64,000 nucleotides of DNA. Source: Aureobasidium sp. EXF-3400 (taxonomy: Eukaryota > Ascomycota > Dothideomycetes > Dothideales > Saccotheciaceae). A program made the position numbers and the translations under genes. The stretch spans positions 62,001 to 126,000 of the forward strand of contig SWBL01000035.1 in assembly GCA_024195585.1 (NCBI GenBank), given 5' to 3'. The notes under the pieces were generated by a model, which worked only from the letters and a program-made list of their open reading frames with translations, was not told where the DNA came from and searched no databases. Below, piece by piece: positions 54,490 through 64,000 of this stretch. Each line of letters opens with the position of its first letter. Within the stretch, counting starts at the first letter, position 1.

Positions 54490-57400
54490 ATGACTAGTTA
54501 TCATGATAGAGATTGGGCTGGAAAGCTCATCTCAACTCCTTCTCAACATCAAAACGACCCATCTCCAACAGTGCCGCCCCCTCAGCTTGCTCAAACTCAA
54601 AAGGTCAAATCAAAACCACAGCCAAAAAAGTTGCGATTCATAACCAGTCAGGGAGCACCTCAGGCTAAAAGGCGTCGTGTCTCAACAGCATGCTTGGTTT
54701 GCAGGAAACGCAAGGTTGCTTGTTCGGGTGAACGCCCTCACTGCAACACATGCACCAACAACAAATTGGAATGTACTGGATATGCTGACGACAACTCTTC
54801 TGGCATACCCAATGCCGACGACACGGAGACTCCTCGCCCGGTGCCTCCCATCTTGCGCCGCTCTGAGACAGCAGACTCTATGAAAGCTCCTCCTGCGAGG
54901 GCACCCAAAACGACAAGTTCGAAATCGCAGAAGCAGAGATCAACACATCCCTTCAAGCATGCTATCCATCCCGACTCGCAACACTTTCGACCCCAGTCAT
55001 CGCGAGACGACAACGACCAGAGCTACTTTCCGAAACCAACAGCCTCCTTGTTCTCCGATGCTCGAAATCGTATGCCATACTTTCGATGGCTCGGTCCCAC
55101 TGCCATCATGCCAGGCTTCAAGCAGATGGTCGTCAAAGTCAATCGCTCCTCGTCAGCGATTGACGGCGTAACTTCTCCGTCCGCAGGTGCTCAACCTGGC
55201 GCCTCGGCCATGTCCAACCATTCTGCTACATATGATCCGGACGCACGTACTCCTCAAGCCCTGCCCTTCTACGACAATTCCTCCATGCCACCAAGCGAGC
55301 TGATCACTCATCTCTGTGACACTTTCTTCGTCCATCTTGCCTGTAACTATCCCTTTCTACAGCGCGATCGTTTTCTGAAAGACTTGGAAGAGAAGCAAGT
55401 GGATGCCATCCTCGTCGATGCAGTCTGTGCACTGGCTGCTCGATTCTCCACCCATCATCTGCTTGTTCAACAATCACGCGACGGTCAGACTGAGAACCAC
55501 TCAGAGCAGGGTGCTGCTTTTGCCCAGCGAGCGAAACTAGCCTTAATTGATACATTCGCCACTCCCAGTGTTGCCGCTGTACAAGCTGCTCTTTTGCTTG
55601 CTTATAACGAGTTTGGTGAAAGTAGAGATAGCGGTCTCTGGATGTATCTCGGTATATCTATCCGTATGGCTCAGGACCTGGGCTTACACAAGCTTGATGG
55701 TCTTCGGTATGAAGGTCGAGACGGTTCATCTCCCAGATACTCGAGGAACGACAAGCATATGGAGAAGATGATTGGAAGTTCCGATCTACAAGATCTGGAT
55801 GGGGAAGCAGCCGAGGAGCAGCGAGCAGCTGAGCGTGAGAGAGTTGACACTCTATGGGCAGTATTCTTTCTGGATCGAGTCGTTTCTTCTGGTACCGGAC
55901 GAAGAAGCACACTTAGAGACGATGAGATAGAATTGTCCTTCCCTCCTCTTGATCTGCTGGATCCTAAAACCGGGTGGCCTTCACCATTCCCTGCTCTAAT
56001 TCGGATAGTCTGTTTATATGGCCGAGTTGCAGATTTGCTCAACAGTATCAAAGAACCATCGGACATCACCAGTGAGACACCACAAAAGCTAGCAGACATG
56101 GAAGCGCGTGTCACAAACTTTTACCAAGGTATATTTTCTCTTCCCGGGCAGATTTTCTGAAAGATACTCACAAATCATAGGTCTGTCCCCGAAACTACAC
56201 TTCCAGGCCATGAATTTCCATCACTACGTGAAAGCTGGAGAAGGAACCAACTTTGTCTTGCTGCATTTCTGGTTCCACATGCTCATTGTCTTGCTCCATC
56301 AGCCGACATTGCTAAAAACCTTTGAGGGGAAAATGCTTCAATTGTTTCCAAACAGTCAAGCACTGTCCATGTCTTCGGCCAAAACCATTGCAGATATTCT
56401 CTCATACTCGCAACTCATCGACACTAAGGCTAGTCTCGGTAATCCCTTCACCTCACAGCCCATCTATATCGCTGCCTGCGCCTTTCTCAAAGAAACAGCT
56501 GAGCAAACGGCGACCTCGAAAGAACACTCTCGTTCCCAGTCAGCAGTCAACTCTCGTGCGGGAAGTCCGGTCGGAGAAGAACCCACACCAGGAATCGTCG
56601 AAATGGCCAACATGACACGGCCATCAAGTATGCTACCAAACAGCACTAGACCGCCCATGGTGGAGAGAGCACTGGCCCGGCATACTCTACTTGCAACAGC
56701 AGCGAACCAACACTACCAACTGTGCTACAAGGCATTGCAAAGTCTCGAAACATATTGGGCGGGAACAAAATACATCCTGACAGTACTGGATCAAAAGTTC
56801 AAAGGTGTTGGAGATCCTCTATTGTATACGGCCGAAGAGGGAGAAAGCGCCTTTGAGCAACCAGAGCCAAAGCCTGCGTTTACTCAACCAGGATGGCGAA
56901 GAAGGAATCCTTCGAACCCATGGTCACCGAGCGCTTTGATGCAGAATTCATTCATGCAGGCCAAATCTCCTCCGGCGGGCGGTGACCCAAATCAACGTAA
57001 GTTATCCACTACCGATGAGACTAGAATCAAGACTAATTACACACCATAACAGCGATCGGATGGACACTGACAGGCACCCTCAACTCGCCAAGCACAAACG
57101 TAGCCTGGCACTTTACCGGCGGCACCAACGAGCCTGCGCAACAATCTCTCGACTCACTCCTCGACAGCACCAACCCCTTCGACTTCCCCAACCTCCAAAA
57201 CCAAGATCCATCATTCCAACACCCGCATCACGCACGCACGTTTTCCAGCAATAGTCTACCCCGCCCTTCACCACATCCCCAACGCTACCATCGCTCCTCT
57301 CTACCTGCCTCTTCATTCCCTGCCATTCCACCATCACCAAACTCATACCCTGCGCAAAGTCGCCATCATGATTCTTTCCCTCTGCCTACTTTCATACCTC

Positions 57401-57633
57401 CGAATCTTCAGACCTTTGATGGCAGCAACAATGCAGTATCAGAAGAAATTTTTGGAGATTTCTTGATAGAGAGTCAGGATGTAGATATGAGTTTGTTGGG
57501 GTTGGATATGTTGCCTTGGTTTGATGCGCCCAGTGGGGATCTGATGCCTGTGTTTGATGAGGCGTTGGATGTAGGAAATGTCGGTGCAGGCTACGACGGT
57601 CATGAGAAACAGGATGGAGGAGATGGAAATTGA
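54490..57633 (+). CDS. Zn2Cys6 transcription factor
   Basis: Nuclear regulator, 1011 aa. Exons are 54490-56128, 56181-56996 and 57053-57633; junctions keep phase (YQ|GLSPKL and NQ|PIGWTL). The N-terminus is Gln/Pro-rich with a basic KRRR just before the cluster. The zinc cluster is at about residues 68-95 (CLVCRKRKVACSGERPHCNT, then C at the fifth and sixth positions). The fungal_trans region spans about 270-560: HLCDTFFVHLACNYPFLQRD, RMAQDLGLHKLDGL and DTLWAVFFLDRVVSSGTGRR. HFWFHMLIVLLHQPTLL lies in the following helical region. The C-terminus (about 900-1011) is acidic and hydrophobic (DFLIESQDVDMSLLGLDMLP), a likely activation domain. The target is unknown, and no pathway gene adjoins it. 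Confidence 0.88.
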
Positions 57634-58067
57634 GTTCGCTGTCTCCGACTTTTGCGACTTGTGTCTTGTATCGTAGACTAAACAGATACACCTGAAACTT
57701 GACAGTGCATCCTAATCTATTTTGGATGCACGCGCCCTGCGTATATCCTTTTTTTTCCCCCTCAAGTGTGCAAAAGCGTATGTTAACGCGTGCGATCAGG
57801 CTATAAAATCACACAGTGGTTTTCATGAAGCTGTTTGCTCTTGATTGCATCACTTCCCAATAATCATTGTGCCTCCTTCTTCCTATATCGAACAAGATCT
57901 TGGTTCGCCACAGCGGGATGGGTAGAAACTTAGAAAAACACTTTGGCGCACAGGGAGAGAACAATGCAGCACATTCGAAAACAACAAGATGATCAAAAGT
58001 GACAAGAACAATCCATTTATTATATACAGAGTAAACTTATATCGTCATCATCAACTCATCCACCATT
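57634..58067. other. 3'-3' spacer
   Basis: Convergent untranslated ends of the Zn2Cys6 regulator and the transketolase-family gene, with a T/C-run at 57745-57765. No gene seen. Confidence 0.4.
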
Positions 58068-60340
58068 CTAATGCTCAAGTCCAATACCCATAGTCCCATT
58101 CAAATCTCTGAAATCTCCTCTCAGAGAATCAATTCCTTCCTTCTTGACCTCCTCAACAAGTGCCTTGATCTTAGGCGCAATAGCCTTGGCATCAAAGCCA
58201 AAGTGCTCATATGCCTTCTTACCAGGAAGAGACTTGCCGAATGAAGCCATCGAGTATCCAGCATCAGCATAGCGTTCCCAGCCATTAACGGCATAAGCTT
58301 CAATGACCACGCGAGGAGCATTGCTGCGGTATTGGAGAACTGATTGCTTGTACTCTTTGCTTTGCTGTTCGAAGAGACGTTGGCAGGGGAAAGATACCAC
58401 GCGGGCTTTGATGTTGTGTTGTTCCTGGAGCAGCTTTTTCGTTTCCACGGCGCAGAACATTTCTGAGCCCACGCCGATGAGGGTGACGTCGGCGTTATCT
58501 TCTTCCATGAAGACGTAGGCGCCTTTTTGGACGCCGTCGCGGTTGCTGTTCTCTGGGTATTGTACAAGCGCTTGACGAGAGAGCGAGATGATGGAAGGAG
58601 TTGAGTCGGCGTTGATGGCGGCGATAAAGGCACCGGCTGTTTCTTCAGAGTCACAGGGGCGGATATAGAGGAGGTTGGGCATGCTACGGTATAGTGATGC
58701 AAGAGCGATGGGCTGATGTGTGGGGCCATCCTCACCAGTTCCGATTGAGTCGTGGGTAGCGATGTGGATTTGTTGCAGGCCTTGTAGAGCTCCCATACGG
58801 ATACCAGGAGCAGCGTAGATGTAAAACATGAAGAAGGATGAAGTGACGGGGAATATCGTGCCCTTGTTGTAAGCAGCGAGACCGTTGGAGATGGCGGCCA
58901 TGGCGTGTTCTCTGATACCCCAGTGGATGTAGCGACCAGAGTAGTTACCGTTGATTCCGCAGGCAGTTCTGAGATCAGGGTTCTGGAAGTCGACCTTGTC
59001 CTTCCATGTCATGTTGACCGAAGGTGTCAAGTCTGCAGTGCCGACCATGAAGTTCGAAAGGTTTTGAGCGAGAGGGTTGCATACCAGGCCGGCAGACTTT
59101 CTCGAAGGGGTAGGTGATGTGGGGAAGCTGCCCTTCTCAGGGATGATCTTGGTCCAGTCCTTAGGCATCTTGCCTGCAACACGCAACTTGAACTCTTCGG
59201 CCAGTTCGGGGTACTCCTTGGAGTAACCGTCGACGAGACGGGTCCACTCCTTCTCGTACTCTTCACCTCTGGACTTTGCCTCACGGAAGAAGTCGTAGAC
59301 TGCATCAGGAACGACAAAGTGCTCTTCTGGGTTCATACCGAAAGTACGCTTGATGTTCTTGACATCTTCGGCACCGAAAGCAGCACCGTGAGCCTTTGCG
59401 TCACCCGCCGAGGCACTACCAATACCAATGATTGTGCGGATGTTGATGAAAGTAGGCTTGTCGCTTGCGCGGGCAGCAATGAGAGCTTGAACAACGCCCG
59501 AGATGTTTGTGGTGCCGTCCATGACATCGATGACATTCCAGCCACATGCCTTCATCTTCTCGTTCACATCGTCTCTGCAAGTGATGTCGACTGAACCGTC
59601 GCATGTGATTTGGTTGTTGTCGTAGACGAGAGCAAGGTTGTTAAGCTTCCAGTGACCAGCAAGAGACACGGCCTCCATGGCAACACCTTCTTGCAGACAG
59701 GCGTCACCAATCATGCAGAAAGTCATGTTGTCGACAACATCGTAGTTTGGCTTGTTGTAGGTGGCAGCGAGGTGCTTTGTTGCCATGGCCATGCCGACAG
59801 CGTTGGCAACACCTTGACCAAGGGGTCCCGTTGTGACTTCGATACCCTCGTGCTCAATTTCAGGGTGACCAGGACAGATTGAATCTGTACGATCCGAGTG
59901 ATATGACTTGAGCTGGTCGATGGTCATGTTCTTGTAACCGACCAGATGCATGAAAGTGTACTGGAACAGACATGTGTGGCCGTTGGAAAGAACGAAACGA
60001 TCTCTGTTGAAGTAGTTGGGGTTTGCGGGCGAGTATTTCATGGCATATTTCCAGAGTGAGATACCAATGGCCGCCATACCCATGGCACCTGTTCATTCAA
60101 GTCAGTCGTTTATAACACTATCAATTGTCGGAGAAAAAGCTTACCACCAGGGTGGCCGCCGGCGAATTGTTCGCACAGGTCGGCAATCAAGCAGCGGAAT
60201 ACACGTAGGACTTGGTCGTGCTTGTCGGCTTCCTCGAGCTGTAATGTTGCAGCGCCATTGGTGCCATCAATCTGTGTACCAAGCACCTTGACGGGGATAC
60301 CGTCGGTAGCGTCTTCGAAATGTTCAAGAGAGGGTGCCAT
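58068..60340 (-). CDS. transketolase-family protein, dihydroxyacetone-synthase-like
   Basis: ThDP-dependent two-carbon transferase, 738 aa. Exons are 60145-60340 and 58068-60088; the intron splits HPGG|AMG. Motifs: GGHPGGAMGMAAIGISLWKY, RFVLSNGHTCLFQYTFMHLV, PGHPEIEHEGIEVTTGPLGQ and the ThDP motif GDACLQEGVAMEA with LVYDNNQITCDGS. The pyrimidine-domain block is IHWGIREHAMAAISNGLA, and C-terminal DGPTHQPIALASLYRSMP follows. The signature around SNGHxCLFQY, and GDACLQEG where standard transketolases have GDGCLxEG, point to the dihydroxyacetone synthase (formaldehyde transketolase) branch rather than the standard pentose-phosphate enzyme. No C-terminal SKL-type peroxisomal signal (it ends GLEH), so the location is probably cytosolic. 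Xylulose 5-phosphate is the expected donor. The acceptor is not determinable. Confidence 0.88.
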
Positions 60341-60969
60341 GTTGGGTTATGTGGCTTGTGTGATGCTAAGAGGGGGAAGAAAATGGATGCGTCTCAAGCA
60401 GCCTTTATCAATCATGTCGATAATTGGAAACATTGTCGCATGTACCTCGATGGCGGCGCTGTAAACTTTGATCAACAGCAGCATCTCGTCAGAAAGAAGG
60501 AAGCCGCCATCCCGAAGAACGATGCGGGGTTGGTCGCCTCGCGCTCCGGTTGCCTTGCGAGGCTGTGGCGTCTGCTTTTGCCTTTTGCAGAAGAGGGAAC
60601 TGCTTTTTGCTGCTCATCAATGCGGAAAATGGTAGCGCCGTGGCTTCCATATCTCGCAACGCTTCTGAACTCCTCGCTTTTATCCTTTCATCGTGGTCAA
60701 TCTCCGCGCTGTATGCTCTGAACCTATCCACAGATTGATCCACCAAGACCTTGAAACATGGTCGCATTGTGGAACTCGGTTTCTGATTGCGACGTCAGAC
60801 TCGATCTGACCTTGTCATGGTTGTCCAGTGACTCCAGTCGTGTACATATTGCGTAGGTCCCGCTGCGCTCGTTCGCAGGAATAACCTTCTGCCTTCTTGT
60901 GCGTAGCTCTGTCTCTCTGATCTGTCATACTTTTCGTTCTTCCAGAAAACTTCACCTCGTCACAGCGTC
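60341..60969. promoter_or_regulatory. divergent promoter region, transketolase-like / SDR
   Basis: 629 bp between divergent genes. The 75 bp before the SDR ATG are pyrimidine-rich. Frames at 60489-60767 on both strands are short and unsupported. Shared control of the two genes is plausible but unproven. Confidence 0.45.
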
Positions 60970-61902
60970 ATGGCACCAAGCATTATTTCAGACATTGAGC
61001 TTCCCAGGGATATTCCCGAGTCTCGTCAATCAGCTGCCAATGTTCCCATCCAAAAAGCCTTCGGGCTGGACAACAGGACCGTCATAATCACTGGCGCCGG
61101 CCGTGGACTTGGAATCACACTTGCAGTCGCTGTCCTCGAGTCTGGCGCTGATGCTGTCTGCCTGGACATTCTGCCTGAGCCCAGCGCCGAAGAGTGGGAT
61201 GTCATCACCAAGCTTCAGAAGAGCACTGGAGTCCGCGCTACATACCACCGTTGCGACATTACAAACGAGGAAGCTGTCGAGAAAGTTGTCGCTGATTGTG
61301 GTGAGGAGGCTCGCCAACGAGGAAAGCCCGTCAAGGGCATGATCTCGTGCGCCGGCATTCAACAAATGGTTGACGCCATTGACTATCCCATGGATGGCTT
61401 CCGTCGTATCTTGGAGGTCAATGTCACAGGAAGCTTCCTCATCTCAAAGTACACAGCCCGTCTACTGCGCGACCAGAAGCTCGGTGGCAGTATTGTCATG
61501 ATCGCCTCCATGTCTGGTCAAATCGCGAACCGCGTAAGTTTGAGATGGTCCTTTTATCTTGTTTTCTCTTGCTGACAGATCTCGAAGGGTCTTCATTGCT
61601 CAGCATACAACACCAGCAAAGCTGCTGTACACCAGATGTGCCGCTCTCTTGCTTACGAGTGGGGTCAATGGGGTATCAGAGTCAACACTCTGTCTCCTGG
61701 ATACATCCGTACAGCCATGACGGACGGTTTGCTGCAAGAGAAGCCCGAAGTTGAGGAGTCATGGATGAGAGGAGCACTCTTGGGAAGATTGGGCGCACCC
61801 GAAGACTTCAAGGCACCCTGCGTATTTCTTCTGGCGGATGGCAGCTCGTGGATGACAGGTGCCGATTTGCGAGTGGATGGCGGACACTGCGCGACCGCTT
61901 GA
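60970..61902 (+). CDS. short-chain dehydrogenase/reductase, polyol (arabinitol/sorbose) type
   Basis: NAD(P)-dependent classical SDR, 292 aa. Exons are 60970-61533 and 61588-61902. Motifs: TGAGRGLG (41-48), acidic D in VCLDILPEP, CAGIQQM, Ser in IASMSGQ, and Y195-x-x-x-K199 (SAYNTSKAAV). The ends are GIRVNTLSPGYIRT and TGADLRVDGGHCAT. The group includes fungal D-arabinitol 2-dehydrogenases and sorbose/xylulose reductases, which interconvert polyols and ketoses. An Asp after strand 2 favours NAD over NADP, which is inference. The acceptor at 61587 is preferred over that at 61578 because the CTGAC branch site lies only 2 bases before the latter. Using 61578 would add three residues (ISK) in frame. 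Confidence 0.9.
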
Positions 61903-62334
61903 AAATGCTGCCTAGATAATGCATAGAAGATAGATTATAGACATTGCGCCTGCCTGTAAAGTTTTGAGAATTCAATCTCATGATTGATGACCGTTACCCA
62001 AAGTCTGCCACAGAGCACGAACAATGCTTAGTACCAAATTGAAGCTCAATGCGTCTTGATGAGTTGTGGAAGCGCGAATCTGGTCGTGCAATGGAAGACG
62101 AAAACAGTGTCAGGCGTGAGCTGGATGAATAACGCCTTGAACGCGTACCGTGGATAGTAGTCAAAAGTCTGATTCAGTATGAGGTGTTGATATATCTCGT
62201 GGTCAGCCCCGTTCTTGCCGTTGTTCTCTTGGTCCTCCTTCAAAATTGCCCCGCACTCTGGAACCATCTCCTACTCTCGCATCTCTCTTTCTGCCATCAA
62301 CATTGCCGGCTATCAGGATATATAGTCGTGACCC
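61903..62334. other. spacer upstream of third Zn2Cys6 regulator
   Basis: It contains the SDR gene's 3' end and the regulator's promoter. The 100 bp before 62335 are CT-rich. No other feature. Confidence 0.4.
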
Positions 62335-64000
62335 ATGCGATCGGGTCGGAATCTAAGGGCCACGACTTCAGAAGACGGCTCTGTGGCTCATGATAATTAC
62401 GAGGCTTCACCTTCACCACAGCGCGCCCGGGATGGTCCTTCGAAACGTTCGCTTCGAGGCCGCTCAGGATGCTTGAATTGTCGAAGACGACGAAAGAAAT
62501 GCGACGAAACCAAACCAAGCTGCACCAAATGTGAGCGACTTGGTGAGGAATGCGAGTGGGATTCAGGGCTCAGCTTTCGATTCAGCTCGCTCGAGGCCGA
62601 TCATCCCAGCATGATAGCTGGCCAGAAAGTTGCAGCCACAGCTCCATGTCTGCAAATGGTCGACGTCGTCTTCGATCTGGAAACTCACGAATGCAAGGAA
62701 TTTCTCAATGGCCAGGAATACTCTACAGCCGATGATACTCACCAAGATGAGAGTCGTACGCCACATGACCAGGATAATAGTGCTCTTTCGTGGGATATGG
62801 ATCTGGCAGTCAATGGCTTCGCTCAAAACTTACCCCAAGGTCAAGCGACAATCAGCAGAAGATTCACGAACGAAAACGTCTCGCCAGGCATGCAACGTAC
62901 ACCACTTTCGAGGACAGAATCTCATCCCATCCTCAGCATCCATTCCAACAGGCGGTCTCACAGTTTCGCAGCTGGAGAAACTGACACTCAACACCATGTC
63001 ACATTCCAAACGCCGCTTCAATCTGTAGACGACCCGTTATCCGTCGCCAGTCTTCCTGTCATCAACGAGGACGATCATCTGCTGTCGTTCTCTCTGCCCG
63101 AACTCGAGCCTCTGGATTATCTCACGGACCGTGATGCCTTCCAGATATTCGGCGACTCTTTGTGGCCCCCGATGAGTAATGGAGACCCCGGCAATCTCAT
63201 GGAAGTGGATCATGTTCCTGCAGAATCACCGGACATGTATGCCATGTACTATCCGAACGCGACTTATCGAGAGTTACACACTACCCTATACAACCACATG
63301 GTCGACACAGCTCGCGGTACTGGTCTCACCCGCACAGGTACTCCAGAGTCAGACAAGTCGCAACCACATGACGCGAACCAAACAACACTTAGACCGCCAA
63401 CTCAATGGGTACCGCCTGAACCTGATACGTCTACACGGTGTAATCTACCAAAAGGCATGACCGTCCGACGCGAAATGGAACTTTGGCGAAATTACCTTGA
63501 CGAGATAGCTCTTTGGTTAGACATGTTCGACAATGATCGTCATTTCCAGATACAACTGCCAATTCTTGCACAAAACTCGGAAGCACTACGCCTGTCAGTA
63601 CTAGCCCTGTCCGCAAGGCAGATAGAACGAAGGGATCCGGATAAACCATATACGGAGAGTTTAGCATTATATCAGGAAGCAATCAGATTGATCGCTGCAG
63701 AGCTTGAGAGCATGAGCACCGAGGTCATTGGGAGCTGCGTGTTGCTTTGCGTGTTGGAGATGATGAGCTGTCGGTGAATCTATCCCGCTTGCATGTTCTT
63801 GTGCTGACTTGCTACAGCTTCCCCAAAAGATTGGTCTCGGCATCTGAATGGTGCAGCTATGTTACTTAAGGCCGCTGGGATCAACGGCGTTGTTGGAGGC
63901 ACGCGACAAGCTATATTCTGGTGCTTCGCTCGTATGGGTAAGTCCTATCGATATGCCTTCTTTTTGCATCTCGCGACTAACCACAACAGACATGTGGGGT
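62335..64000 (+). CDS. Zn2Cys6 transcription factor, 5' part (runs off right edge)
   Basis: Nuclear regulator, about 522 residues visible. Exons are 62335-63769, 63818-63937 and 63990 onward. The zinc cluster at about 46-73 reads CLNCRRRRKKCDETKPSCTK, then C at the fifth and sixth positions (ERLGEEC), preceded by basic KRSLRGRSG. A long disordered region follows. The helical fungal-specific region (about 375 on) includes REMELWRNYLDEIALWLDMF, LPILAQNSEALRLSVLALSA and SPKDWSRHLNGAAMLLKAAG. This is the Fungal_trans_2 style (Acr-2/UGA3-like) rather than the Gal4-type middle region. The first donor (63770, GTCGGT) is weak, but it is the only one found that keeps phase into SPKDW. The C-terminus is missing. 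Confidence 0.86.

Noticed and set aside
61579..61587. Use of the first AG (61578) as acceptor in the polyol-type SDR
   Set aside because: The CTGAC branch site is only two bases upstream of that AG; the next AG at 61587 fits spacing and family sequence better.

Overview
The window is nuclear DNA of a filamentous ascomycete. Genes are split by short GT-AG introns, mostly 45-110 bp and often with a CTGAC or CTAAC branch site. The families present are fungal: alpha-1,3-glucan synthase, Zn2Cys6 regulators, a PTH11/rhodopsin-like receptor, a hybrid histidine kinase and a secreted pectinase. Base composition is near 50% GC. A Dothideomycete, perhaps Aureobasidium-like, is my guess from gene content; nothing here proves it. 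I assign 25 protein genes. I saw no tRNA, rRNA, CRISPR array or intact transposon.

Layout. 1-4013: the 5' end of alpha-1,3-glucan synthase, leftward, a 2 kb spacer, then a membrane-anchored cupredoxin protein. 4376-13716: mitochondrial seryl-tRNA synthetase, a BTB-like orphan, a spacer with a diverged repeat pair and a perfect hairpin, a VWA-like orphan and a catalytically dead ubiquitin-conjugating-enzyme variant. 15972-28803: ZIFL-type MFS transporter, RidA-family protein, Ppr1-type Zn2Cys6 regulator, tRNA m5C methyltransferase Trm4/Ncl1, and a seven-TM receptor.

30524-41522 is the most unusual part. One secreted 730-residue protein joins a pectin methylesterase (CE8) to a polygalacturonase (GH28). 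It is followed by three tandem BTB paralogues, a two-finger C2H2 protein with a Pro/Ala repeat tail, and a coiled-coil orphan. These look like accessory genes set between conserved housekeeping blocks.

41811-57633: a short-chain dehydrogenase divergent from a hybrid histidine kinase, then oxysterol-binding protein of the Osh1 type, ATP synthase assembly factor Atp12, and a second Zn2Cys6 regulator. 58068-64000: a dihydroxyacetone-synthase-like transketolase divergent from a polyol-type short-chain dehydrogenase, with a third Zn2Cys6 regulator running off the right edge. These last three could form a small pentose/polyol unit, which is inference.

Most exon models were built by matching splice signals to reading frame and to conserved motifs. 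Start codons were chosen as ATG even where a longer frame opens with TTG or GTG.
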